From Oryzomonas sp. (GTDB taxonomy: Bacteria > Desulfobacterota > Desulfuromonadia > Geobacterales > Pseudopelobacteraceae), in the NCBI GenBank assembly GCA_031292255.1, contig JARLHN010000027.1:1-44039 (forward strand): 44,039 bases of DNA. Reading direction: 5' to 3'. A program made the position numbers and the translations under genes. Below are positions 1 through 7,674 of the stretch, in pieces. Position 1 is the stretch's first letter. Each line of letters starts with the position of its first letter. The notes beneath the pieces are model-generated. The model was not told where the DNA came from. It saw nothing but the letters and a program-made list of their open reading frames with translations, and ran no database searches.

Positions 1-240
1 CTGAAAGGGCATATTGAAAGCTTTTCCCGTGGTATTACCGATCACGATAACCCCACCGGTCATGAACTACTGTCGGACGTCAACCCGATTTTTAACTGGG
101 TCCGGCTCGCACAACGCATTCCGGTGCGGATCAAGATAGACACGATACCCGACAATGTTCCGATTGCAGCAGGTATGACCTGTACCGTTATCGCACGGCA
201 GCCCATGCAGACGGAAAAGGCCCAACCCCAACACTTATAA
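1..240 (+). CDS. HlyD-family efflux adaptor (periplasmic membrane-fusion protein), C-terminal part
   Basis: The reading frame is open from the window edge and ends in TAA, giving the last 79 residues. The segment NWVRLAQRIPVRIKID is typical of the C-terminal beta-barrel end of AaeA/EmrA-like adaptors, which link an inner-membrane exporter to an outer-membrane channel. It is followed by an outer-membrane channel remnant and a FUSC-type protein, the usual adaptor-channel-FUSC order of aromatic-acid efflux operons. The N-terminal lipoyl and coiled-coil parts lie outside the window. Family assignment is fairly secure; the substrate is unknown. Confidence 0.75.
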   Translation: MKGHIESFSRGITDHDNPTGHELLSDVNPIFNWVRLAQRIPVRIKIDTIPDNVPIAAGMTCTVIARQPMQTEKAQPQHL

Positions 241-249
241 GGCATTGCT

Positions 250-432
250 TTGAAAAACTTTCGGAGAGGGCTTACCGATTATCCGAACGTCCTCAATGCG
301 CAGAATCAGACCTTGCTGGAGATTCAGCAAAAAGCGCAGGGTGAGGCACATTACCTTGACGCCTGTGCCGGTCTGATGCAGGCCCTTGGTGGTGTGCCGG
401 TAACGCACCCCGGGCCGGAGCGTCCGTTATGA
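250..432 (+). pseudogene. Truncated outer-membrane efflux channel (TolC/NodT family), C-terminal remnant
   Basis: This 60-codon frame begins with TTG nine bases after the adaptor stop and ends in a four-base ATGA overlap with the next gene. Residues around GLTDYPNVLNAQNQTLLEIQQ and the ending YLDACAGLMQALGGV match the last helices of TolC/NodT-type channels, where G-V-x-D-Y-L-x-V-L-x-A is typical. A full protein is about 450-500 residues, so roughly seven eighths is missing. An internal deletion that kept the 3' end and its overlap with the exporter gene is the likely cause. It probably has no channel function, but translation through it may still couple to the downstream gene. Confidence 0.7.
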
Positions 433-2606
433 GCTTTTCCACTTTATTCGCTACGACATCCTGGCTGTCCGCACTGAAGCGCGAAGTCGCTCTATGGAGT
501 AAAACGGAAGGGTGGAGATGGATATTTGTTTTTAAGTCCGCTTTAGCGGCACTCCTGGCCATGTGGCTGTCGATGCGCTTCCAGCTCGAACAGCCGCGGT
601 TGGCGATGATAACGGTCTTTATTGTCATGCGCCCCCAAACGGGAATGATCCTGACGAAAAGTCTCTATCGTATCGGCGGTACGATGGGTGGCATCGCAGT
701 AAGCTTTCTGCTCGTCAGCCTGTTTGCACAGGAACCGGTGCTGTTTCTGCTCGGATTGGCGCTGTGGGTAGGTTTCTGTACAGCTGGCGCCGCGTTTTTT
801 CGCGACTTCAAATCATACGGATTCGTACTCGCCGGATATTCGTGCGCCCTTGCCGGGTTGGCGGCCGCGCCGCACCCCCATGCATTCTTCTCGCTTGCGG
901 TTACCAGACTCTCTGAAGTAACGCTCGGCATTCTGTGCGCCGGCGTAGTCAGCGACACTATCCTTCCACGTCGTCTTTCCGATCAGATAAAAAGCAACAT
1001 ACAAAACCGCTATGCGGATTTCATGGCTTTCGTGCGCGCATCGCTTTCCGGTACGGCAAGCCGCACGGAACTGAAAACCATGCAGCTGAAGCTGGTCGGC
1101 AACGTACTTGCTCTCGAATCCATACGGAGCGCCGCCATTCTGGAAGATTCGGAAGTTCGTTCCCGCGACCTGAAACTGCGAAAACTCAATAGCGAATTTA
1201 TGGCGGCATCAACGACCTTCTATTCTTTTCACCAGATACTGAATCGGCTGACAAAAAATGCCACGCCGGCAGGGGAAGCGCTCACTGAGCTATACGCTTC
1301 ACTGGGAAAAACACTTGAAACGACCGGAGCGTCTCCGCGCAGTGCCGATGCGGCGCGTATTAGCGCCCGTCGCATCGCCGTATTCCAGACAATTCTCTCG
1401 CGAAAAGTGGCGGCGTTAAAAAAGAATGCTCCATCCCTCAGCGACTCTCCCAATACGGTGGATTTCGAAACGGCGATTGAGCTTTTGCACCGCTTCCTGC
1501 GCGAATTGCACGCATACACAAAATCCTACGCAAACCTGCCGGAAAACGAACAGGAGTCAAAGTCGCCGGATGACATCAGTTTCGCAATGCACACCGACCC
1601 GGTTGTTGCGCTTCTAGCCGGGGGAAAGGCTTTCGTCTCGATTCTGCTGGTCAGTATGTTCTGGATTGCCTCTGCATGGCCCTATGGTGCCAGTGCTCTC
1701 AGTTTTGTGGCGGTCACGAGCGCTCTGTTCGGGTCCGTCCCTGATCAATACCGCGGGGTACGGCATATGGTCATGGGGCACGGGGCGGGGTATGTCGCTG
1801 CAGTCCTGTTCGCGTGCCTCATCATGCCGCTGCTGGACGGGTTCATGCTTTTCGGTGCGGCCCTCCTTCCCTTTTTAATGGTCGGGTCCTATATCATCAC
1901 CCATCCCAAATGGGTCGCCGTTGGTACCGGTTATGTGGTTTTTTTCTGTGCAATGCTCTCGCCGTCCAATCCCATGGTGTTCAACCCTATTGGGATCATA
2001 AATGACGGTTCTGCTTCACTTCTAGGTACGGCAATAGCAGGTTTGGTATTCATGACGCTGGTCCCTGCCACCGGGGTCTGGTACAAGCGCCGTCTGGCCG
2101 GTCAAATCCGCCGACAGGTGGTCATTGCCTGTTTTGATCCGATTCCGGGCCTTGTTAACCGTTTTGAAAGCGGTACCTACGACCTGCTGCACAAGCTGGA
2201 GTCAACGATGCACCTGGCGGATGACCAAAACGAACGGCTTGTCGCCTGGCTGTTTTTGGTTAGAGAGATCGGCCGCGCCGTGATTCATGTGCGGCAAGAT
2301 ACAGCCATGATGCAGATGCCTCACCATGTGCCGGGCAGGGTACTGGAAAGCATCCGGTCGACGGCACGCCTTTTCAGCCGACTTTCCGCCCGTCACCGCG
2401 ACGATGCCCTTGATAGCGTAACGGCGACCATTAGTGCGATTCAGCATGAAATGGGGCTGGAGTCACTTGCCCCGCATGAAAGGGATATTCTGCGCCGCAT
2501 TCGGACTTCGCTCCATCTCATTCGAACAGCACTTCTCGATGATGAAACAGCTCTTGCCGCCGCAGTGGGCGGCCTGCCTGAACAAACTACGGAGGAAACA
2601 GGGTGA
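429..2606 (+). CDS. FUSC-family inner-membrane efflux protein (AaeB-like)
   Basis: The 725-residue product has two blocks of hydrophobic helices, about residues 35-180 and 385-555. Each is followed by a long soluble helical region, the architecture of FUSC/AaeB proteins (p-hydroxybenzoate efflux pump subunit, fusaric acid resistance). The ATG overlaps the stop of the channel remnant (ATGA), indicating translational coupling in an adaptor-channel-FUSC operon. The family exports aromatic carboxylic acids and related weak acids with a HlyD-type adaptor. Since the local TolC gene is broken, the pump would need a channel encoded elsewhere. The substrate cannot be told from sequence. Confidence 0.8.
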   Translation: MSFSTLFATTSWLSALKREVALWSKTEGWRWIFVFKSALAALLAMWLSMRFQLEQPRLAMITVFIVMRPQTGMILTKSLYRIGGTMGGIAVSFLLVSLFAQEPVLFLLGLALWVGFCTAGAAFFRDFKSYGFVLAGYSCALAGLAAAPHPHAFFSLAVTRLSEVTLGILCAGVVSDTILPRRLSDQIKSNIQNRYADFMAFVRASLSGTASRTELKTMQLKLVGNVLALESIRSAAILEDSEVRSRDLKLRKLNSEFMAASTTFYSFHQILNRLTKNATPAGEALTELYASLGKTLETTGASPRSADAARISARRIAVFQTILSRKVAALKKNAPSLSDSPNTVDFETAIELLHRFLRELHAYTKSYANLPENEQESKSPDDISFAMHTDPVVALLAGGKAFVSILLVSMFWIASAWPYGASALSFVAVTSALFGSVPDQYRGVRHMVMGHGAGYVAAVLFACLIMPLLDGFMLFGAALLPFLMVGSYIITHPKWVAVGTGYVVFFCAMLSPSNPMVFNPIGIINDGSASLLGTAIAGLVFMTLVPATGVWYKRRLAGQIRRQVVIACFDPIPGLVNRFESGTYDLLHKLESTMHLADDQNERLVAWLFLVREIGRAVIHVRQDTAMMQMPHHVPGRVLESIRSTARLFSRLSARHRDDALDSVTATISAIQHEMGLESLAPHERDILRRIRTSLHLIRTALLDDETALAAAVGGLPEQTTEETG

Positions 2607-2660
2607 ATTTGGCTAAAACCGCGAAAACGAAGTCACACCAACACGTAACGGAGAAACACG

Positions 2661-2879
2661 ATGAGTCAAATTGGACCAATTGCAATTGAGTTGGAAGCAG
2701 GTACCTACTATCGCTGCATGTGCGGGAAGTCGGCTAAAGCCCCGTTCTGTGATGGCTCCCATGTCGGGACTGAAAAAACTCCACTCGCCTTCGACGTCGA
2801 GGAAAAGAAAGAGGTTCATCTGTGTGCCTGCGGCAAGACCGGTAATATGGCGTATTGCGATGGCAGCCACAATAAATAA
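2661..2879 (+). CDS. CDGSH iron-sulfur protein, copy 1 (two CDGSH motifs)
   Basis: This small protein of 72 residues has two C-x-C-x(9)-C-D-G-S-H motifs (CMCGKSAKAPFCDGSH near residue 19 and CACGKTGNMAYCDGSH near residue 55). Each should ligate a [2Fe-2S] cluster with three Cys and one His, as in mitoNEET-type and bacterial tandem-CDGSH proteins. These clusters are redox-active and stress-linked, but the exact role is unknown. The start follows GGAGAAACACG. A second copy at 6146-6364 is identical at 65 of 72 positions, with nearly all changes in the second motif region. The stop is followed by a korB-like remnant. Confidence 0.88.
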   Translation: MSQIGPIAIELEAGTYYRCMCGKSAKAPFCDGSHVGTEKTPLAFDVEEKKEVHLCACGKTGNMAYCDGSHNK

Positions 2880-2900
2880 CGATAGCAGAACCAAAGGAAG

Positions 2901-2965
2901 CTGGGCGATGTGCCTCTGGTCCAATTGCCGAATGAAAAGTTCGCCCGTCGAAGGCGGCACCGGAT
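2901..2965 (+). pseudogene. Remnant of a korB 3' end
   Basis: Read against the intact korB at 10461-10526, these 65 bases match all but five positions and one deleted base. They include the block CTGGTCCAATTGCCGAATGA. The one-base deletion would shift the frame, and no upstream korB sequence accompanies it. It is therefore a fossil of a second kor locus, or a recombination scar, beside a duplicated CDGSH gene. Confidence 0.75.
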
Positions 2966-2978
2966 TGTCTTCCTCGCA

Positions 2979-4514
2979 TCAAAGCGATTTATCTTTTATT
3001 CGCCCATATCTTATACCAAGTTTATCCATACGTGACCGCAAAGTGTTTGCTTTTATGCCAAGCAGTTCTGCTGCACCGCCAGGTCCGTGAATCTTGCCAC
3101 CAGACATTTTCAATGCTGCGCTGATTTGCCGTGCAATTGCTTCATCTAGCGTAGTTAGCGCTTGGAACTCATTTTCAGCTTTGATATGAGTCGAGCTGCT
3201 CTCTTTTTCATCGGGAAGGAGCGTATCGAACATCAATTGTCCCCCACGATGTCTTATTAGTTCCCTTTCCACCAAATTTTCCAGTTCGCGTACATTTCCT
3301 GGCCATCTATAATTTTTTAACCGCTCCAGAGCTCCTGGTGCAATAGCGGGGGGCATTGCAATGCCAAGCTCTCTGCTTTTATTTTCTACAAAAAAGCGGG
3401 TAAGTGCGGGTACATCTTCCCGGCGATGCCGGAGTGGGGGAACTATGATGGGAAAAACGCTCAGACGAAACCAAAGGTCCTCCCGAAAACGGTTTTCAGT
3501 AACCATGTTTTCAAGGTTGCGGTGCGTCGCAGCAATGACGCGAATATCCACCGGGATTGACACGGTGCCTCCCACCCGCTCGATCTCATGATTCTGGAGA
3601 ACGCGCAGAAAGCGGACTTGTGCCTGAAGCGGCAGTTCACCGATTTCATCAAGGAAAATTGTTCCCCCGGCCGCACGTTCAAAACGACCTCGCTTTTCTG
3701 TGACGGCACCGGTAAAGGCTCCCTTTTCATGGCCGAACAGTTCACTGTCGATAAGGCTTTCCGGAATTGCACCACAGTTAACCTTGATGAATGGGCCATC
3801 TTTGCGAGGCGAAGCAGAATGGATCGCATTGGCAATAAGTTCTTTGCCGGAACCGGTTTCGCCCAAAAGAAGTACGGTGTTGTTCAGTGAAGCCACCTGT
3901 CCAACCATTTCCATAACATTGCGTAACCCAGAGTTGCCGCCAATAATTTCATCTCCGGTTTGAGAAAGAAGTTCCCTGTTAAGGAAGCGGTTATCGTCCA
4001 GCAACAGATCTCGGTATTTTACAACAGACTCGTGCGCCAGGTCATTTGACAGCGCAATGGCAAAGGGTTCGGCAACAGACCCCAACAGCTCCGTATGTGA
4101 GTAATCGTATCTCCCGTCTCCATAAGCGCGCATGATCAAATGACCGATCCGGTTCCCCTCAATGCGCAACGGCAACACTAAATCCGAATTTCCATCCAGA
4201 TTCACGAGTGGGCTCATCGCCATAACTTCGGGATCACTCTTCTCCATAATAAAAGCAGTCGGCTTCATATCGATCCACGCCCAGAGCCCTTCTGGGAGCG
4301 GTATAATTGGTTTGTTCGATAATGCTTCGCCGTTCTTGACATTGGCGATTCTACGGATTGCTCCAAGGCAGGAATCGAGAATATCCAGATACATCTCGTC
4401 TAACGGGAAAAAGCCGCGTAGATACTCGAAAGCCCTGCAGAGCGCTGTTTCAATCTGAAGGCTGCCGCAAATCCTTATGGTTACCTGTCTAAAAAATTCA
4501 TCCTTATTGATCAT
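2979..4514 (-). CDS. Sigma-54-dependent transcriptional activator (GAF / AAA+ / Fis-type HTH)
   Basis: The 511-residue protein has an N-terminal GAF-like sensor region (about 15-165). The central AAA+ domain (about 190-425) has Walker A GETGSGKE, the sigma-54 contact loop GAFTGA and Walker B GTIFLDEIGEL. A C-terminal Fis-type helix-turn-helix ends in GGAAELLGIKANTLRSRM. This is the FhlA/NorR-like order: sensing a small ligand or redox signal, then ATP-driven opening of sigma-54 promoters. The ATG is preceded by GAGG. It is divergent from an azoreductase gene with a -24/-12-like promoter and a cluster of palindromic sites between them, so it probably controls that gene. The effector is not evident. 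Confidence 0.88.
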   Translation of the reverse strand: MINKDEFFRQVTIRICGSLQIETALCRAFEYLRGFFPLDEMYLDILDSCLGAIRRIANVKNGEALSNKPIIPLPEGLWAWIDMKPTAFIMEKSDPEVMAMSPLVNLDGNSDLVLPLRIEGNRIGHLIMRAYGDGRYDYSHTELLGSVAEPFAIALSNDLAHESVVKYRDLLLDDNRFLNRELLSQTGDEIIGGNSGLRNVMEMVGQVASLNNTVLLLGETGSGKELIANAIHSASPRKDGPFIKVNCGAIPESLIDSELFGHEKGAFTGAVTEKRGRFERAAGGTIFLDEIGELPLQAQVRFLRVLQNHEIERVGGTVSIPVDIRVIAATHRNLENMVTENRFREDLWFRLSVFPIIVPPLRHRREDVPALTRFFVENKSRELGIAMPPAIAPGALERLKNYRWPGNVRELENLVERELIRHRGGQLMFDTLLPDEKESSSTHIKAENEFQALTTLDEAIARQISAALKMSGGKIHGPGGAAELLGIKANTLRSRMDKLGIRYGRIKDKSL

Positions 4515-4549
4515 GGGTTAAACCTCGCATATTAAAAGGCCAAATCATA

Positions 4550-4640
4550 TTACGATATTTCATACAAAAGTTACAATATACGTTATATCGTAACAAATGT
4601 TATGCTATATCGTAATGTGTGGCAAGTCGCTATATGTAAC
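4550..4640. promoter_or_regulatory. Cluster of palindromic activator sites between the sigma-54 activator and azoreductase genes
   Basis: The 25 bases at 4570-4594 form an inverted repeat with half-sites GTTACAATATA and TTATATCGTAAC (10 of 12 positions paired). Further copies of the half-site lie at 4550-4558 (TTACGATAT), 4607-4615 (ATATCGTAA) and 4631-4640 (TATATGTAAC). They sit roughly 30-120 bases upstream of the -24/-12-like element at 4667, the usual position of enhancer sites for sigma-54 activators. That the neighbouring activator binds here is inferred. Confidence 0.65.
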
Positions 4641-4666
4641 ATACTAATAATAAACACAATATATTT

Positions 4667-4681
4667 TGGCATGCTTATGGC
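4667..4681 (+). promoter_or_regulatory. Candidate sigma-54 (-24/-12) promoter of the azoreductase gene
   Basis: TGGCATGCTTATGGC keeps GG at -24 and GC at -12 with the required spacing, against consensus TGGCAC-N5-TTGC. Transcription would begin about 12 bases downstream, leaving a short leader that still contains the ribosome site GGAAGGAAC before the ATG at 4710. Confidence 0.55.
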
Positions 4682-4709
4682 TATTGAAGAGGAAGGAAGG
4701 AACGTCATC

Positions 4710-5342
4710 ATGGCAAAGTTACTTTATGTAACTAGTAATTTAAAACCAACGGAACAATCCCGCAGCCTCTCAGTAGGCATGGAATTCCTTAATGAATATA
4801 TCAGGCGCAACCCGGAAGACGAAATCCACCTGCTTGATGTGTATCGCGACAACATCCAGCGAATTGATGCGGATGTTCTAAGCGGATGGGAGAAAATGCG
4901 GGGTGGTGCGGTATATGTGTCGCTCACTACTGACGAACAGCGCAAAATCGGACGAATCTGGAAGACTGCCAATCAATTCATTGCTGCCGACAAATACGTA
5001 TTCGTGACTCCAATGTGGAATTTGGGATTTCCTGCCGAGCTCAAGATGTATATCGACTCAATCTGTATTGAAGGCAAAACCATCAAATACACTCCGAACG
5101 GAGTAGTGGGACTGCTCAAGGATCCAGGAAAAAAATGTCTTCATATTCACTCGTCCGGTAGCTTTCATTACGGCAATGAAGAAGATCATTCGGTTCCATA
5201 CCTGAGAGCAGTGATGGGGTTAATGGGAATCGTGGATTTTGAAGCGATCGTGCTCGAAGGTGTTGACGTGGTACCACAACGGGCACAGGAGTTTAAAAAT
5301 CATGCCATTCAAAGGGCTCTGGAAGTTGCAAAACGATTCTAA
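4710..5342 (+). CDS. FMN-dependent NADH-azoreductase / quinone reductase family protein
   Basis: The product is 210 residues, a normal length for AzoR (AcpD) flavodoxin-fold enzymes that reduce quinones and azo compounds by two electrons using NAD(P)H and FMN. The diagnostic segment [17 protein letters not shown], the FMN-binding PMWN-x-G-x-P-A-x-L-K motif, is intact, as is the C-terminal GVVGLL region. An earlier in-frame ATG exists at 4602. I chose 4710 because it follows GGAAGGAAC and begins directly with the first beta strand ([10 protein letters not shown]). The gene is divergent from a sigma-54 activator that probably controls it, suggesting a role in removing quinones or other electrophiles. 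Confidence 0.85.
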   Translation: MAKLLYVTSNLKPTEQSRSLSVGMEFLNEYIRRNPEDEIHLLDVYRDNIQRIDADVLSGWEKMRGGAVYVSLTTDEQRKIGRIWKTANQFIAADKYVFVTPMWNLGFPAELKMYIDSICIEGKTIKYTPNGVVGLLKDPGKKCLHIHSSGSFHYGNEEDHSVPYLRAVMGLMGIVDFEAIVLEGVDVVPQRAQEFKNHAIQRALEVAKRF

Positions 5343-5388
5343 GCAAAGGTTTCAAATTCTGTCTATTGAAAAACAGATGAAAGGAGAT

Positions 5389-5404
5389 CGGCACCCGCAC
5401 TGCT
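5389..5404 (+). promoter_or_regulatory. Candidate sigma-54 promoter upstream of yceI
   Basis: CGGCACCCGCACTGCT has GG and GC elements at the -24/-12 spacing, with CGGCAC in place of TGGCAC and CTGC in place of TTGC. It leaves a leader of about 80 bases to the yceI start. A perfect 12-bp palindrome, CATCATATGATG, lies in that leader at 5452-5463. The match is moderate and unproven. Confidence 0.4.
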
Positions 5405-5495
5405 AACGAAGGAACATCAGCTGCGTTCAAATCACATAAAAAATAATATTACATCATATGATGGCCAAAATAAAACCAAAGGAAGGTATTACACC

Positions 5496-6086
5496 ATGAA
5501 AAACGTTGTCAAAATAATCGTACTCGGCTTGGCACTGGCAATCCCCGCGCTTTCGCAGGCATCCACCTGGACCATCGACCCGGATCACTCAAATGTTGGC
5601 TTCAAGGTTCGCCATATGATGGTATCCAACGTCAAGGGCAACTTTGACAAGCACACGGGAACCGTTGAGATCAACGACAAAGACATCACGAAATCGAAAG
5701 TAGAAGTCCGCATCGATACCAACTCTGTCAACACAAACGTACAAAAACGTGATGAGCATCTACGAAGCGTTGATTTCTTCGATGTGGCCAAATACCCGAC
5801 CATGACTTTTGTCTCGAAGAAAGTTGCAAAAGCAGGCAAGGACAAACTGAAAGTCACCGGCGACCTGACCCTGCACGGCGTTACCAAGACGGTTGTGCTT
5901 GATGTAGAAGGGCCGACCAAAGAGAGCAAAGACCCATGGGGAAACATCCGTAAAGGTGCCACCGCTACCACCAAGATCAATCGCAAAGACTTCGGCCTGG
6001 TCTGGAATGCCGCCCTGGAAACAGGCGGGGTTGCTGTTGGCGAAGAAATAACGATCACCCTTGAAATCGAGATGATCAGGAAGTAA
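5496..6086 (+). CDS. YceI-family periplasmic lipid-binding protein
   Basis: The 196-residue product begins with a signal peptide ending about SQA-STW (residue 22) and continues with a full YceI beta-barrel. The features WTIDPDHSNVGFKVRHMMV, DEHLRSVDFFDVAKYPTMTF and GDLTLHGVTKTV are characteristic. YceI proteins are exported lipocalin-like barrels that bind isoprenoid or quinone-type lipids and are induced by acid, osmotic or redox stress. The gene follows the azoreductase and precedes CDGSH copy 2, within the redox-stress cluster. It has a good ribosome site (AAAGGAAGG) and a possible sigma-54 promoter. Confidence 0.9.
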   Translation: MKNVVKIIVLGLALAIPALSQASTWTIDPDHSNVGFKVRHMMVSNVKGNFDKHTGTVEINDKDITKSKVEVRIDTNSVNTNVQKRDEHLRSVDFFDVAKYPTMTFVSKKVAKAGKDKLKVTGDLTLHGVTKTVVLDVEGPTKESKDPWGNIRKGATATTKINRKDFGLVWNAALETGGVAVGEEITITLEIEMIRK

Positions 6087-6145
6087 CACGACGGTTTTTC
6101 AATAATACCTACGAAGACACACCACCACACTAAAGGAGAAACACG

Positions 6146-6364
6146 ATGAGTCAAATTGGACCAATTGCAATTGAACTGGAAGCAGGTACGTACTATCGCT
6201 GCATGTGCGGAAAATCGGCAAAGGCGCCGTTCTGTGACGGTTCCCATGTCGGGACTGAGAAAACCCCACTCGCCTTTGACGTCAAGGAAAAGAAAGAGGT
6301 ACATCTTTGCCAATGCTTCAAAACAGGTAATGCTCCATTCTGCGATGGAAGTCATGCAAAGTAA
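6146..6364 (+). CDS. CDGSH iron-sulfur protein, copy 2
   Basis: It is 72 residues long and identical to copy 1 (2661-2879) except at seven positions. The two [2Fe-2S]-binding motifs are CMCGKSAKAPFCDGSH and CQCFKTGNAPFCDGSH, and all Cys and His ligands are kept. The leader GGAGAAACACG and the preceding ACACACC-rich stretch resemble those of copy 1, so the duplication included the ribosome site. It follows yceI at 59 bases and is probably in the same transcript, which would end at the hairpin at 6458. Confidence 0.88.
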   Translation: MSQIGPIAIELEAGTYYRCMCGKSAKAPFCDGSHVGTEKTPLAFDVKEKKEVHLCQCFKTGNAPFCDGSHAK

Positions 6365-6457
6365 TGAGAACCCGATAGCTTCGCATTGAACCTTCCGAAC
6401 GTAGAATTTAATAGTCTGGAATGGACGTAGCAAGCTCGACAGTTAAAAGATTAACAG

Positions 6458-6487
6458 CCACCCGGTTTGAGTTATCGAACCGGGTGG
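6458..6487 (+). terminator. Hairpin, likely terminator after CDGSH copy 2
   Basis: CCACCCGGTT and AACCGGGTGG form a perfect 10-bp stem with a 10-base loop. No uridine tract follows, so it may stabilise or terminate weakly. Confidence 0.5.
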
Positions 6488-6580
6488 TTAAGCGAAATCC
6501 TCAAATGTTATTTATTTTGAGATTTATAAGATCTTTCAGGGCGAAATGACCGCCGCCTGTAAAACCACCATCTTTTAGAG

Positions 6581-6670
6581 GTCGGTGATGGTGCCACTGT
6601 CAGTGACGAAATCCGGTTAACCATTACCTGCAAGGAAAATGCGGAAGTGCTGCTTTTTGACCTTGCTTAA
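6581..6670 (+). pseudogene. C-terminal remnant of a pirin-family protein
   Basis: The frame ending in TAA at 6668 reads VGDGATVSDEIRLTI followed by ENAEVLLFDLA. This is the standard ending of pirin (YhhW-like cupin, quercetin dioxygenase-related) proteins. Only about 29 codons remain and no start or N-terminal cupin is present. It is one of several 3'-end fragments of redox enzymes in this island. Confidence 0.6.
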
Positions 6671-6733
6671 TCATTTTTATACCAATATGGTCTGACTGTA
6701 CTGGTGGCAATTTGCCGGATGACGGTACAAAAA

Positions 6734-6919
6734 TCTGATACCAAGACCAACCTTGAGATGCGTGTCGCAGCTGAAAACGGGGCCTGCAAAGGTAAAAAAG
6801 ATTTGGCAACTAAAGCCAAGCAACTCAATTACGATGCCATTCATGACACCGTCCATGAGATGTGCAAGGACGAAGCCCGCCACGGGCAGGCATTTGCCGG
6901 ACTGTTAAAACGCTATTTC
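6734..6919 (+). pseudogene. C-terminal remnant of a rubrerythrin, in frame with the downstream nitroreductase
   Basis: The 62 codons differ from the C-terminus of the intact rubrerythrin (ending at 11329) at only three residues, but at many third-codon positions. That pattern suggests a paralogue that evolved under protein-level selection before truncation. It keeps one diiron ligand motif (DEARHG). The expected stop after LLKRYF reads CAA instead of TAA, so the frame runs on through 42 bases into the nitroreductase ATG at 6962. A GTG-started chimeric protein from 6704 is possible, but the strong ribosome site before 6962 argues against needing it. Confidence 0.75.
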
Positions 6920-6961
6920 CAAGATGATCGAATCATCGTTACTATATTAAGGAGATGTCCA

Positions 6962-7564
6962 ATGAAGAGTTCTTTTGGGGATGTCGTGAAAATGAGAAGA
7001 TCCTATTTCGCCATAAGTAAAGAACACGTTACCACCGATGAGCGGATCGAGGAGATCGTTGGAGAGGCGGTGAAGCATGTGCCGTCAGCGTTTAATTCAC
7101 AGAGCGCCCGCGTGGTGATCCTCCTTGGTGAACAGCATGACCGGTTGTGGGATATAACCAAGGCAGAATTGCAGAAGATTGTGCCGCCGGATAGTTTCAA
7201 GGCTACTGAAGGCAAAATTGATGGTGCTTTTCGCAGTGGATACGGTTCGGTTCTATATTTTGAGGACACCGGTGTCGTTGAAGGATTACAGCAAAAGTTC
7301 CCTTTATATAAGGATAACTTCCCTGTATGGTCAAATCAATCATCAGGCATGTTGCAGTTTGCTATCTGGACTGCATTGGAGCTTGAAGGATTTGGCGCAA
7401 CGTTGCAGCACTACAATCCGGTTATTGATGAGTCGGTGAAGACCACCTGGAATATCCCTGCCACTTGGAAACTGATTGCCCAGATGCCTTTTGGCAAGCC
7501 TGTTTCAAAACCTGATGAGAAAGAGTTCCATCCTTTGGCAGAGCGGATAAGACTATTTAAGTAA
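6962..7564 (+). CDS. Nitroreductase-family oxidoreductase of the Frm2/Hbn1 type
   Basis: The 200-residue flavoprotein has the hallmark segments of the Frm2 ('fatty acid repression mutant') nitroreductases: [58 protein letters not shown] and [10 protein letters not shown]. These FMN enzymes reduce nitroaromatics and quinone-like electrophiles with NAD(P)H and are tied to oxidative and lipid stress. The ATG follows AAGGAGATGTCC. The frame also extends upstream through a rubrerythrin fragment, which I regard as a pseudogene. A second, truncated nitroreductase of a different subfamily lies at 12019-12246. Confidence 0.85.
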   Translation: MKSSFGDVVKMRRSYFAISKEHVTTDERIEEIVGEAVKHVPSAFNSQSARVVILLGEQHDRLWDITKAELQKIVPPDSFKATEGKIDGAFRSGYGSVLYFEDTGVVEGLQQKFPLYKDNFPVWSNQSSGMLQFAIWTALELEGFGATLQHYNPVIDESVKTTWNIPATWKLIAQMPFGKPVSKPDEKEFHPLAERIRLFK

Positions 7565-7628
7565 CGGAGGCACGTTATCCTCTTCGTCAGCTGTTTATCC
7601 AAAAGACATCATTGTTTGGCAAGTATTT

Positions 7629-7645
7629 GTTGCACGCAATGCAAC
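7629..7645. promoter_or_regulatory. Inverted repeat upstream of korA, candidate operator
   Basis: GTTGCA-CGCAA-TGCAAC is a perfect 6-bp inverted repeat with a 5-base spacer, 29 bases before the korA start. Size and place suit a dimeric repressor. No regulator can be named. Confidence 0.45.
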
Positions 7646-7674
7646 ATTTCATCTATCCCATGTGAGGTAAAAGC

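Noticed and set aside
5585-6433. 282-codon minus-strand frame across yceI and CDGSH copy 2
   Set aside because: It spans two well-supported plus-strand genes and shows no domain or ribosome site.
7617-7634. Sigma-54 promoter before korA (TGGCAAGTATTTGTTGC)
   Set aside because: The GG-to-GC spacing is two bases too long, so it is not a valid -24/-12 element.
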